64,000 bases of DNA from Anaerolineae bacterium (GTDB lineage Bacteria; Chloroflexota; Anaerolineae; Anaerolineales; Villigracilaceae): assembly GCA_021324435.1 (NCBI GenBank), contig JAJPIZ010000009.1, positions 62,001 to 126,000 of the forward strand. The letters are read 5' to 3'. The notes under the pieces were generated by a model. That model saw only the letters and a list, made by a program, of their open reading frames with translations, ran no database searches and was not told where the DNA came from. The translations under genes were made by a program, and so were the position numbers. This document shows, one piece after another, positions 42,232-51,295 of the stretch. The number at the start of each line of letters is the position of its first letter. Position 1 is the stretch's first letter.

Positions 42232-43152
42232 CTATGGAGTGGTGCATTTGTTAATATTGATGTGTCCAAAATCCTGATGATTAGGCGAGTCGATATAGAT
42301 ACCCAACCACTGAGTCCCGGGTGCCCCTGAACCCAGGTACCACTTCTCTGACACATTTTTTGTAGTCGCCGAGCCAAAATGCAATGTTTGGACAGATTCG
42401 GGACCATCAGAGCGCACCCAATGATATTGAACATCCCCGGCTCCATTGGTGGTGATGTGAGCCGTCACGATTGGACAGCCTGTATAACTCCCTTCGTTGA
42501 AGGTGGATAGATCATAGGTAACATGAATAACTGCAAATGGACCACTGCTACTTCCTCCGCCTCCGCTATCCACCTTGATCTGCACATAGAATTGAGCGAA
42601 GGTTACGCCCGCCGCGTTGCGGAGTTTCCAGTAGCCGACCTTTGTGCCGTTGCTGGCTGGGGAAGTGAGATTGACGGAGATGTCAATAGTTTGGCCGGGG
42701 TTGACGTTGCCGGTCAATGCCTGCGCGCTGGGTCCGCTCATTTGATCGCCGCTGAAGAAGACAACCGCGTACGACGGAGTCCACGAACAGGTTCCAATAT
42801 TTTTGAGCCGCCATGTTTTGGTGAAGTTTGTGCTCGGTGCGACGACTGTGTTGTCCGGGTAGGTTACATCTGTAATGAACTGCGCGTTATCACAATTTGA
42901 TGTGGGTGTCGGCGAGGGCGGCAAAGTGGGGGGAGCGAATGTGGGAAGTGGAACCGTTGGAAATGGCGCAGGTACGGATGTAAAGGTTGGAGTGGCAGAC
43001 GGGATGTTGCCCAACTGCGCTTGCACGGTCAATGCCGCGGCGGTCATGATGGCATCCGATCCTTGTTGATCGGGATTGCCGGATGGCAGGTTGCAGGCGA
43101 GAATTGCGGAAATAACAGCCATGCCTGCGAGTAAAAGGGAAAATTTACGCAT
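42232..43152 (-). CDS. FW-domain secreted lipoprotein 5 with 'WVxSDG' C-terminal domain
   Basis: A 306-residue lipoprotein with lipobox 'VISAILAC', a 60-residue Pro/Thr linker, an FW domain ('PDNTVVAPSTNFTKTWRLKNIGTCSWTPSYAVVF', 'NPGQTIDISVNLTSPASNGTKVGYWKLRNAAG'), a short Gly/Ser hinge 'GGGGSSSG', and a beta-rich domain with 'VQYHWVRSDG' and 'KWYLGSGAPGTQWLGIYIDSPN'. A GAGGAG precedes the ATG. It is first in the array and ends at its own terminator. Confidence 0.82.
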   Translation of the reverse strand: MRKFSLLLAGMAVISAILACNLPSGNPDQQGSDAIMTAAALTVQAQLGNIPSATPTFTSVPAPFPTVPLPTFAPPTLPPSPTPTSNCDNAQFITDVTYPDNTVVAPSTNFTKTWRLKNIGTCSWTPSYAVVFFSGDQMSGPSAQALTGNVNPGQTIDISVNLTSPASNGTKVGYWKLRNAAGVTFAQFYVQIKVDSGGGGSSSGPFAVIHVTYDLSTFNEGSYTGCPIVTAHITTNGAGDVQYHWVRSDGPESVQTLHFGSATTKNVSEKWYLGSGAPGTQWLGIYIDSPNHQDFGHININKCTTP

Positions 43153-43244
43153 GGGATTCTCCTCTCAAGTATTTTATAAATTGTAATGCAAACTCTAAAA
43201 TGTATATTCCCCGTTTCTTCCTAGTGTCGGGGAGGAAAAAGAAA

Positions 43245-43266
43245 GGGAGTCGGTCGCCCGGCTCCC
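43245..43266 (-). terminator. Terminator of the ABC importer operon
   Basis: A GGGAGTCGG/CCGGCTCCC hairpin with a four-base loop (one G-T pair), followed on the minus strand by CTTTCTTTTTCC. Confidence 0.8.
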
Positions 43267-43289
43267 GGTCCAGAAAGAGGCGGAATTTT

Positions 43290-44558
43290 TTATTGTTTTT
43301 CGTAAGGCTGACCATCTGCCGCGGGCGGGATGGCGCGCCCGACAATCCCGGTCAGGACAATCATTGTGACGATATACGGCGCCATTGCCAGGAAGGAGGA
43401 GGGGATCGGCACGCTCAAGATTTGCATCTTCACTTGAAGTGAATCGGCGAAGCCGAACAGCAAAGAGGAAAGAAAAGCGCCAATCGGATTCCATTTGCCG
43501 AAGATCATGGCCGCCAGGCCGATGAAGCCTTTGCCTGCAGTCATGTTTTGATCGAAGCGCCCCACTGAGCCAATGGTGAAGTACGCGCCGCCCAGCCCGG
43601 CGATCATGCCGCCGATGATCACATTGATGTAACGGACGAGGAACACGTTGATGCCGAGGGTATCCGCCGCTTTTGGATGTTCACCGACCGCGCGCGTTCG
43701 CAATCCCCAGGGTGTGTAGAAGAGCACAACATACATCACGGCAACAATGATCAGCATGATGTAAACGATGGGGCTGTTCTCGAAAAAGATCGGACCGAGG
43801 ATGGGGATGTTCGAGAGAACCGGGATGGAAATGATTTTGAAGGTGCCTGAGTTATTGAGTTGATCAATGTGCGCTTCGAGATAACGCGAGGAGATGAAAG
43901 ATGTCATGCCTGCGCCGAGGATGTTGATGGCCGTGCCGCTGATGATTTGATCCACTTTGAAGCGGATGACCAGCAAGGCGTGAATTCCCGCCACGAGGCC
44001 GCCAGTGAGAAGGGCAACGATTACGCCGAGATAGAGGTTGTGCGTTATCGTTGCCGACACGACCGAGGTCTGCGCGGCGATCAGCATGATGCCTTCGATG
44101 CCGATGTTGGTCACCGCGGCGCGTTCGCTGATCACACCGCACAATGCGGCCAGCGCGATTGGTGTAGCGCGTCCGAGAGTACTGCTCAACATGCCAACCA
44201 GGTTAAACGATTTTTCTTTTGTAGCCCAGATCAGAAAGGCCGCGATAAAACAAAAAGCAACGATGCCGACCAGCCAGCCTATGGATTTCACGCCGCGCGC
44301 TAATTGCCACGCGCCGAGGAAAACAGTGATTACAATGAAAGTATAGAGCGCGGGCTGTACCGGCAGGACGAGGTCCGGAATGGTGAGCGCCTTTGATGTG
44401 GCAGTGATGTTCATGCCGAACGTAGCCGTCTGACCCGGCTGTGTGCCGCGCGTAAAGACGAGGAGCATGAACAAGCCAACAACGAGGAGAGAAATGCCAA
44501 TCGTGATCCGCTGGCGATTCTGGATGGGTGGAATGGGACGGGGAGTTGATTTTGACAT
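43290..44558 (-). CDS. BMP-type (nucleoside) ABC importer permease 2
   Basis: A 422-residue BPD_transp_2-family permease with about ten membrane segments. 'GVISERAAVTNIGIEGIMLIAAQTSV' is the signature of NupQ/YufQ-like permeases, and 'RAVGEHPKAADTLGINVFLVRYINVIIGGMIAGLGGAYF' is the cytoplasmic loop that contacts the ATPase. It forms the channel with the permease encoded 9 bases upstream. Homologues import nucleosides or related compounds. Confidence 0.88.
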   Translation of the reverse strand: MSKSTPRPIPPIQNRQRITIGISLLVVGLFMLLVFTRGTQPGQTATFGMNITATSKALTIPDLVLPVQPALYTFIVITVFLGAWQLARGVKSIGWLVGIVAFCFIAAFLIWATKEKSFNLVGMLSSTLGRATPIALAALCGVISERAAVTNIGIEGIMLIAAQTSVVSATITHNLYLGVIVALLTGGLVAGIHALLVIRFKVDQIISGTAINILGAGMTSFISSRYLEAHIDQLNNSGTFKIISIPVLSNIPILGPIFFENSPIVYIMLIIVAVMYVVLFYTPWGLRTRAVGEHPKAADTLGINVFLVRYINVIIGGMIAGLGGAYFTIGSVGRFDQNMTAGKGFIGLAAMIFGKWNPIGAFLSSLLFGFADSLQVKMQILSVPIPSSFLAMAPYIVTMIVLTGIVGRAIPPAADGQPYEKQ

Positions 44559-44567
44559 AATGCCTCG

Positions 44568-45830
44568 TTATTTACCCCAGCCGCGCGTCAGCACGGTCTG
44601 TTCGGTGCGGCCAATGCGCAGGCGATACAACCAGCGGATGATATCCGGCGCGGCGATGAAGATGATGACCATGCCTTGAATCACCGAGATCAGGTCAATG
44701 GGGATGCGCGCCACAGACTGCATGTTGGTCGCGCCGCCGCGCAGGATGCCAAACAACAGCGCGGCCAACACGACCCCAAGCGGGTGACTCTTTCCGAGCA
44801 GGGCCAAAGCGATGGAGTCGAAACCATACCCCGCGGAAAAGCCCTGACCGACCCAATGATCCGTGCCGAGGACCTGGGCCGAGCCTGCGAGCCCGGCTAA
44901 CGCGCCGGAGAGAGTCATCACCAGAACAAAATTGCGGACGACACTCATGCCGGAATATTTGGCCGCGTCAGGGTTGGCGCCCACCGCGCGGATTTCGAAT
45001 CCAAGTGTAGTTTTGAAGAGGAACCAGTAAACCAGGAAAGCAAAGAGAAGAGCAAGAGGAAAACCCCAGTTAAACCGCAACGGGTCCGGAAAGAAGCGGG
45101 GGAGTTCTGCGGTGGCTTCCACGCTCGGCGTCACAGGTCGGAATCCGCTGGCTTTCATCGGGCCGGTCAGCAACCAGTCGCTCAAGCGGAACGCGATCCA
45201 GTTCATCATAATCGTGTTGACCACTTCATGCGCGCCGAACCGGGCTTTCAAATAGCCGGGGATCGCCCCCCAAATCGCGCCGGCCGCCGCACCGCCCAAC
45301 AAAGCGAGTGGAAGATGAATAAACCACGGCAGGCCTGTGATGCTGTATCCAATGTATGCAGAACCGAGCGCGCCCATGAAGAATTGGCCCTCCGCTCCGA
45401 TGTTGAACAGGCCACACCGAAAACCCAAAGCGACGGCCAACCCGGCGAAAATGTATGGCGTTGCCAGCACCAAACTTTCAGTAAATGGATAGATGGATTT
45501 GAGCAGCGCGGTCGTATCGCCGGTGGAAAAATATGTTTGAAAACCCGCGATGATCGTCTTGGGATTTCCCAATGCGCCGCCAAACAGCGCGCTGTAGGCG
45601 GTGATGACTGCATCCCATGATGCTTTGAGGGCCGTTCCCGGCGCGGAGAAAAAGTGCCGCCAGGCTTCGATGGCCGTGTCATCGGAAATGATAACGATGA
45701 TGCCGCCCACCACCAGGCCGGTGAACACAGCCAGCGCGGGCATCAGCAAATTGTCTACCCACGGCGAGCCGTGCTTCTCCACGGCTTTTTCTGTTTTCTT
45801 CACGTCTTTCTTGTCTTTGTCTTCAGTCAT
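44568..45830 (-). CDS. BMP-type (nucleoside) ABC importer permease 1
   Basis: A 420-residue BPD_transp_2-family permease with an N-terminal Lys-rich cytoplasmic tail. 'GFRCGLFNIGAEGQFFMGALGSAYIGY' and 'AVGANPDAAKYSGMSVVRNFVLVMTLSGALAGLAG' are NupP/YufP-type signatures. About ten membrane segments. A GGAGG lies before the ATG, and the gap to the ATPase gene is 8 bases. Confidence 0.88.
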   Translation of the reverse strand: MTEDKDKKDVKKTEKAVEKHGSPWVDNLLMPALAVFTGLVVGGIIVIISDDTAIEAWRHFFSAPGTALKASWDAVITAYSALFGGALGNPKTIIAGFQTYFSTGDTTALLKSIYPFTESLVLATPYIFAGLAVALGFRCGLFNIGAEGQFFMGALGSAYIGYSITGLPWFIHLPLALLGGAAAGAIWGAIPGYLKARFGAHEVVNTIMMNWIAFRLSDWLLTGPMKASGFRPVTPSVEATAELPRFFPDPLRFNWGFPLALLFAFLVYWFLFKTTLGFEIRAVGANPDAAKYSGMSVVRNFVLVMTLSGALAGLAGSAQVLGTDHWVGQGFSAGYGFDSIALALLGKSHPLGVVLAALLFGILRGGATNMQSVARIPIDLISVIQGMVIIFIAAPDIIRWLYRLRIGRTEQTVLTRGWGK

Positions 45831-45838
45831 GTGGCCTC

Positions 45839-47410
45839 CTAAAAGACGCGTTCCACTTCAGTTTCTTTTTTGGTTTTTGCGGCGGCCTTGGCGGCCTCGG
45901 ACGGTTGAATGCCTGCCATCAACAAGCCGAGATATTCCTTGCTGGTCTTGGCCGCGTCCACAATTTCCATGATCTGGCCGCGATAGATCACAGCGATACG
46001 GTCGGAGAGCGCTATGATCTCGTCCAGCTCAGATGAAACGACCAGCACCGCTGTCCCCTCGTCGCGTTTTTCGATAATGCGGTTGTGGATGTATTCAATC
46101 GAACCCACGTCCAGGCCGCGCGTAGGTTGTGACGCGATCAATAGTTTGATTGGACGCGAGAACTCGCGTGCCACAATGAGTTTTTGCTGATTACCGCCTG
46201 AAAGAGTAGATGCGTTCACATACACATTCGGCGTGCGGACATCAAACTGTTTGATCAACTTTTCCGCATTGTTGATAATGACGGTCTGTTGAAGCGAGAT
46301 GCCTTTGGCAAAAGGCGGCAGATAATAATTGCACAAGACGAGGTTGTCGTGCAGAGGGAACGATAAAACCAATCCGTGCTTGAGGCGATCTTCCGGGACG
46401 TGAGCCACGCCGCGTTCAATGATGGTGCGCGGCGACGTATGATATACAGGCCGACCCAACAGGCGGATCTCGCCGCTTTCAAGCGGCAGGAGTCCGGTCA
46501 GCGCGTAGACGAGTTCGGTCTGACCGTTTCCCTGGACGCCTGCGATCCCAAGCACTTCACCTTTGCGTACCTCGAAGGAGATTCCGTTCACCACCATATT
46601 TTTGCGTTCATCGCGCACATACAAGTCTTTGATTTCCAGCGCGGCTTCTTTTGGCTGGGCTGGCTTTTTGCGCACCACCAGATTGACCTCACGCCCCACC
46701 ATCATCGCGGCAAGTTTTTCAGGGTTGACTTCTTTCGGTGAAACGGTGCCCACTGTGCGTCCCGCTCGCAGAACCGTGATGCGGTCGGCGACCGCCATCA
46801 CTTCCTTCAATTTGTGCGTAATAAAAATAATGGATTTGCCCTTCTCAATCAGTGTTTGCAGGATTTTGAAAAGACCTTCCACTTCCTGCGGGGTCAACAC
46901 CGCGGTTGGCTCGTCCAAAATGAGGATGTTCGCTTCACGATACAGGACTTTGATGATTTCAACGCGCTGTTGGATTCCCACTGGCAATTCGCCGATGTAA
47001 GAATCGGGGTCCACTTCGAGGCCATATTGCTCGGAGATTTCGCGGATGTGCTTTGCGACTTTTGCCTTGTCGAGGAAGATTCCATTGCGAGTCGGTTCGA
47101 CCCCGAGCATTACATTTTCAGTGACCGTCATTACCGGCACGAGCATGAAATGCTGATGAACCATGCCGATACCGCGAGCGATGGCATCGTTCGGTCCGTG
47201 GATATCCACCTTTTCGCCGCGTATCAGGATTTCACCTTCATCCGGTTTATATAATCCATATAAAATGTTCATCAATGTGGTCTTGCCTGCGCCATTTTCC
47301 CCCAGCAGAGCATGGATTTCACCTTCTTCAAGACTCAAATTAATGTGATCATTGGCCAGCACACCCGGGAAGGACTTGGTTATCCCATGCAGTTCCAAAA
47401 CGGTGCCCAT
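45839..47410 (-). CDS. BMP-type (nucleoside) ABC importer ATPase, two nucleotide-binding domains
   Basis: A 523-residue protein with two ABC domains in tandem. The first has Walker A 'GENGAGKTT', 'GMVHQHFMLVPVMTVTENVMLG' (Q-loop) and 'ILDEPTAVLTP'. The second has the degenerate P-loop 'GVQGNGQTEL', the signature 'LSGGNQQK' and 'SQPTRGLDVGS'. This matches NupO/YufO and the sugar-importer RbsA/MglA group. It drives the two permeases encoded downstream. A GGAGA precedes the ATG. Confidence 0.92.
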   Translation of the reverse strand: MGTVLELHGITKSFPGVLANDHINLSLEEGEIHALLGENGAGKTTLMNILYGLYKPDEGEILIRGEKVDIHGPNDAIARGIGMVHQHFMLVPVMTVTENVMLGVEPTRNGIFLDKAKVAKHIREISEQYGLEVDPDSYIGELPVGIQQRVEIIKVLYREANILILDEPTAVLTPQEVEGLFKILQTLIEKGKSIIFITHKLKEVMAVADRITVLRAGRTVGTVSPKEVNPEKLAAMMVGREVNLVVRKKPAQPKEAALEIKDLYVRDERKNMVVNGISFEVRKGEVLGIAGVQGNGQTELVYALTGLLPLESGEIRLLGRPVYHTSPRTIIERGVAHVPEDRLKHGLVLSFPLHDNLVLCNYYLPPFAKGISLQQTVIINNAEKLIKQFDVRTPNVYVNASTLSGGNQQKLIVAREFSRPIKLLIASQPTRGLDVGSIEYIHNRIIEKRDEGTAVLVVSSELDEIIALSDRIAVIYRGQIMEIVDAAKTSKEYLGLLMAGIQPSEAAKAAAKTKKETEVERVF

Positions 47411-47544
47411 GGCGTCTCCTGAAATGATATGTTCTTGCGAGATGAAAAACGTGTAGCGATGACCTTGCCCATTTTACCAGTTTTTGTCAGACAATCATGG
47501 CAATGCCGCCAATATAAATCTTCTTTATGTAAAAAGATAGAAAA

Positions 47545-47571
47545 AGAGCCGGAGGCGAGGCCCCCGGCCCT
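47545..47571 (-). terminator. Attenuating terminator between the binding-lipoprotein gene and the ABC genes
   Basis: AGAGCCGGAGGC and GCCCCCGGCCCT-type arms with a three-base loop; the minus strand continues TCTTTTTC. Partial readthrough would give more binding protein than transporter, as is usual for ABC importers. Confidence 0.75.
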
Positions 47572-47593
47572 TTCATTCATGAAGAAGCGTTTC

Positions 47594-48751
47594 TTACTTG
47601 CCGCTCAAAACGCCGTCAACGGTCAACGAGCCGTCAATGAGGGCGGCCTTGGCCGCATCGAGTTCGGTCTTCAGATCGGAAGAGACCTGGCTGTCGAAAT
47701 CATGGAATGGAGCCATGTCAACGCCACCGTCTGCGATTGTGTAGGTCTTGGTGCCGCCGGTGAAGGTTCCGTCCTGCGCGTCCTTAATGGTGTTGAACAC
47801 AGCCACATTGATCTTCTTCATCACGCTGGTCAACACAACTTCTTTGTACTCCGGAGCAGAGACGTACCAGTCAGTGTCCACGCCGATGATCCAGCATTTG
47901 CCAGTCTCTTTGCAGACCGCGGCAGAGCCGAGGCCCACAGGTCCGGCGACCGGCATGATGATGTCAGCGCCTTCCTGCATCAGAGATTCAGCGAATTTGC
48001 GGCCATCATCGGTGGAGGAGAAGTTGTTGGTGAAGAGACCATCGTTCTTGGCAGTATCCCAACCAAGAACGGCAACGCTCGTGCCGTGCTTCTGGTTGTA
48101 ATACTTCACGCCGGCCTCGAAGCCCTTCATAAAGATGGTCACGGTCGGGATGGGCAGGCCACCGAAAGTTCCGACTTTACCGGTCTTGGTCATGCCGGCC
48201 GCGGCGTACCCGGCCAGGAACGCGGCCTGATCGGTCTGAAACGCGAGGCCGCGGACATTGGGCAGATCAGTTGAAGAACCGCAGGTTTTGCCCTCTTCTG
48301 CACCCGGATAGCAGTCAGGATAGGTGTAGTCCACAATTGCGAACTTCTGATCAGGGTGGGCCTTCGCGGCAGTCGCGGTGTCAACACCAAGCAGGAAGCC
48401 GACGGTGATGATCAGGTCGGACTTCTCATCAAGGAACTGCTGAATGTTCTTGGCGTAATCAGACTGATCTTTGGATTCCAGATACTTGCCGTCCACGCCG
48501 AGTTGGCTGATGGCATCAGTCACGCCCTGCCAGGCACTGGCATTGAAGGACTTATCGTCCACGCCGCCGAGGTCAGTCACTTCGCCGACCTTGAACTTCG
48601 GCGTTTCAGTGGGAGGAACAGCGGTTGGGGGGACAGCCGTGGCGGGGGCCGGAGTTTCCGGCGCGGTGGTCGGCGCGGGGGTACCGCCGCAAGCCGTCAA
48701 AATCATGGAGGCCAGCAATACAACGGCCATAAGGGTGTAAAGCTTTTTCAT
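47594..48751 (-). CDS. BMP-family substrate-binding lipoprotein
   Basis: A 385-residue lipoprotein: 'KKLYTLMAVVLLASMILTACGG' signal with LTAC lipobox, a Pro/Thr/Ala linker, then a type I periplasmic-binding-protein fold with BMP motifs 'DLGGVDDKSFNASAWQGV', 'LIITVGFLLG', 'FQTDQAAFLAGYAAAGM', 'KGFEAGVKYYN' and 'IIGVDTDWY'. BMP/PnrA relatives bind purine nucleosides; some bind other solutes. An AGGAG precedes the ATG. It should deliver solute to the ABC importer encoded next. Confidence 0.9.
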   Translation of the reverse strand: MKKLYTLMAVVLLASMILTACGGTPAPTTAPETPAPATAVPPTAVPPTETPKFKVGEVTDLGGVDDKSFNASAWQGVTDAISQLGVDGKYLESKDQSDYAKNIQQFLDEKSDLIITVGFLLGVDTATAAKAHPDQKFAIVDYTYPDCYPGAEEGKTCGSSTDLPNVRGLAFQTDQAAFLAGYAAAGMTKTGKVGTFGGLPIPTVTIFMKGFEAGVKYYNQKHGTSVAVLGWDTAKNDGLFTNNFSSTDDGRKFAESLMQEGADIIMPVAGPVGLGSAAVCKETGKCWIIGVDTDWYVSAPEYKEVVLTSVMKKINVAVFNTIKDAQDGTFTGGTKTYTIADGGVDMAPFHDFDSQVSSDLKTELDAAKAALIDGSLTVDGVLSGK

Positions 48752-48815
48752 TATTCTTCTCCTGTTAGATTTTGGAAAATCGTTATTGTGGTCGAATGAA
48801 ACTTAATTTTTCTCT

Positions 48816-48848
48816 GTGCCGCGGCACCTCCTAAACGAATGATTCGTT
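48816..48848. promoter_or_regulatory. Two palindromes upstream of the binding-lipoprotein gene
   Basis: GTGCCGCGGCAC (48816-48827) and AACGAAT-G-ATTCGTT (48834-48848) lie side by side between the two BMP genes. Neither is followed by a T-run in the direction of transcription, so operator sites are more likely than a terminator. No regulator gene is adjacent. Confidence 0.4.
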
Positions 48849-48945
48849 CCCCATTGAACAATCAAAGTATACAGCCTTCCCCTTTGTTGTGCAAGTACGC
48901 GCAATCTTTTGCGTTTTTAATTGTGTGGACGATTGGATCAATCAA

Positions 48946-49956
48946 CTATGGGCTTTTATACAGGATTCCCGTTTTGATTGAGCCGTCGTTCAAGCCGTTC
49001 TTGATTTCTTCCAAACGCGCCACAACTTCAGATGGAATTCGGCTCTCGAATTCATGGAACGGCGCGAGCCCGACATGACCCATGAATTCGCCCGGTGGAA
49101 ATTGTCCCTCCCGCGCCAGCCGCATCAATTCATGGACCCCGGAGCGGACATCGTTGACCGCGCTGGTTACCAGCCTCGGGCGGATTTCCGTCAAACGCGT
49201 ATAGTTGTCCGTCTCTGCGCCGATCACGGACGCGCCATCGTTGGCCGCGGCCTCCAGCGCGGCGTCTGCTGTCCCGCCTCCGGCCGCGAACAAAACATCC
49301 GCGCCATCGTGAACAAGTTTCTGCGCGGTGGACTGTCCCCAATTTACATCGTTGAATAAATCTTCCTGCGCGCCGTCGCGATACACGACGATCACTTTCA
49401 CATTTTTCTTGACATACAATGCGCCGGCTTGAAATCCATCACAGTATCTTCGCATCGGATCAATATATTTTGCTTCACACATGGCCGCGATACGATTTGT
49501 TCGGGTGATGAGCGCGGCCAGCGCGCCTGCCAGGAACCCGCTTTCATCCTCGTGAAAGACCAGGCCCGCAAGATTTGGATATCTTGTGTTTTGAGGTTGT
49601 TCGACGCCGATGAACAAAATGTGCGGATACTTCTTCGCGGCGGCAATCGTTTCATCCGAGATGGAAGCGCCGACGGTGATGATGACATCGTAGCCATTCT
49701 CTGCAAAGACTCCAATGTTCTTGGCGCGATCGCGCGCGTCTATGGTTTCGATGAAATCCACGCGATCAATTTTCTCATCCATCGTTGCGTCTTGAAGTCC
49801 GAGCCAGGCTTCTTGATTGATACCGCTGTTGACCGGACCAAAGTCAGTGACCAGCCCAACGCAGAATACATTCGGCCGCGCGCAATACTGCGGACGCGGG
49901 GCGCACGCGGAAAATATCAGAGTGAAAAGAAGGATTGGAAACGGGAGCCGCTTCAA
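48946..49956 (-). CDS. Second BMP-family binding lipoprotein
   Basis: A 336-residue lipoprotein starting at TTG ('MKRLPFPILLFTLIFSACAP', lipobox FSAC). The fold is BMP-like: 'VGLVTDFGPVNSGINQEAWLGL', 'VIITVGASISDETIAAAKKYP', 'HEDESGFLAGALAALI', 'VLFAAGGGTADAAL' and 'VIGAETDNYTRL'. It is diverged from the first BMP protein and has two extra cysteines after the lipid-anchored one. It may give the same importer a second specificity. It lies 26 bases after the MFS gene; no good Shine-Dalgarno is seen. Confidence 0.82.
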   Translation of the reverse strand: MKRLPFPILLFTLIFSACAPRPQYCARPNVFCVGLVTDFGPVNSGINQEAWLGLQDATMDEKIDRVDFIETIDARDRAKNIGVFAENGYDVIITVGASISDETIAAAKKYPHILFIGVEQPQNTRYPNLAGLVFHEDESGFLAGALAALITRTNRIAAMCEAKYIDPMRRYCDGFQAGALYVKKNVKVIVVYRDGAQEDLFNDVNWGQSTAQKLVHDGADVLFAAGGGTADAALEAAANDGASVIGAETDNYTRLTEIRPRLVTSAVNDVRSGVHELMRLAREGQFPPGEFMGHVGLAPFHEFESRIPSEVVARLEEIKNGLNDGSIKTGILYKSP

Positions 49957-49982
49957 GGCGCAGTCCTGAACGTGTCGAAGGA

Positions 49983-51242
49983 TCAGGAAGGAAGCGCTTC
50001 GGTCGCTTCACCTTTTCTCACGCCAAGCATCAGAATCAATGCAATCACAAGGAACAGCGGGCTGATCAGCATGGTCGCGTTGTATTTTCCGCCGCTGAGT
50101 TGAACAAGGAGTCCGTTGAGATTTGGGCCGACAATGGCCGAGAGTGTGGAGAAGAGATAATACAGGCCGGTGAATGTCCCCACGCGGCTGAGGGTGGTCA
50201 GGTCAACGACCATGGGCAATGAGTTGATGTTGATCAAGGCCCAGGCGATTCCGGCGGGCATCAGCAGAAGACTGACGACGCGGATGTTTCCAAGCAAGGG
50301 CAGTTTTGTAACCGGCGTGGATAAAGTGGCGGGCGGCAAAATAAACAAACTGAAGATCAATGCGCCCAATAAAACAATTCCAATCGAAATGGTGACACGC
50401 CGCCCAACCCGACTGCCGATGATTCCAGCCGGGAGCGCGAAGAGCACGAACAACAATCCCAAATGCCCAGCGAGGCGGCCCGCGTCGCCTTCGGGGATGC
50501 CGACATGCTTTGTGGCATATAAAGTCAGGAAGGCTTCAATGCCGGTGTAGGCAAGAAACCAAAAGAAGATGGCGAATAAAATTCGCAAGCCGCTTTTATC
50601 ATTGTCTTCCATGAGTTCGCGCAGGCTGCCGAACATATCCGGTTCTTTTTCTGAGTCTACATATTCTTTTGGTTCTTTGATGAAGATGTAGACGAGAATG
50701 GCCGCGAGGACGACCAGCGCAGATCCCATCCAAAATGGGAAGGCAACGTTCATTTCATAGAGTGTGCTTCCGGCCAGCGATGCAATGATCGTCCCAACGC
50801 CGCCCATTAAGTTAATGATGCCGTTGGCTTGCGAGCGAAATTGTGAGGGCGTGATGTCCGGCATGAGCGCCACGACCGGAGTGCGCCAGAAGGCCATGCT
50901 GAGAAGCAATGTACTGGTGCAGGCCACGAACAACGGCAGAATGGCGGCAATGGGAATGAGACCAAATGCAATCGCTCCAATCGGCGCGCCGATGAGGATG
51001 AACGGCATACGGCGTCCAATGGGCGTTCGCAATCTGTCGGACCATGCGCCGACCGGCGGCTGAATAAACAGAGCCGCGATGTTGTCGAGCGTCATGAAAA
51101 ATCCAATGAAGATGGGAGAGAGATTGAACTTATTGGCGAGAAAAAGCGGGACGAACGCGTTGTACACCGTCCAGATCACGCTGACGCCGAAGAAACCGAA
51201 TCCGAGCAGAAAGATTTTGCCGTAATTGAAATTTTGTTTCAT
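49983..51242 (-). CDS. MFS transporter (SUT/GPH-like)
   Basis: A 419-residue protein with 12 predicted membrane segments. It begins 'FLLGFGFFGVSVIWTVYNAFVPLFL'. The MFS motif A is 'GAWSDRLRTPIGRRMPFILIGAP' after segment 2, and 'RVGRRVTISIG' lies after segment 8. The pattern resembles sugar/H+ symporters of the sucrose/SLC45 group. A GGAGG precedes the ATG. It leads the minus-strand run into the BMP genes, so it may handle a related nucleoside or sugar. Confidence 0.83.
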   Translation of the reverse strand: MKQNFNYGKIFLLGFGFFGVSVIWTVYNAFVPLFLANKFNLSPIFIGFFMTLDNIAALFIQPPVGAWSDRLRTPIGRRMPFILIGAPIGAIAFGLIPIAAILPLFVACTSTLLLSMAFWRTPVVALMPDITPSQFRSQANGIINLMGGVGTIIASLAGSTLYEMNVAFPFWMGSALVVLAAILVYIFIKEPKEYVDSEKEPDMFGSLRELMEDNDKSGLRILFAIFFWFLAYTGIEAFLTLYATKHVGIPEGDAGRLAGHLGLLFVLFALPAGIIGSRVGRRVTISIGIVLLGALIFSLFILPPATLSTPVTKLPLLGNIRVVSLLLMPAGIAWALININSLPMVVDLTTLSRVGTFTGLYYLFSTLSAIVGPNLNGLLVQLSGGKYNATMLISPLFLVIALILMLGVRKGEATEALPS

Positions 51243-51295
51243 GGTGGCCTCCGTTGCGAATTAATGAAAAGAAAGATGAAAGAGGAAAGACACTT

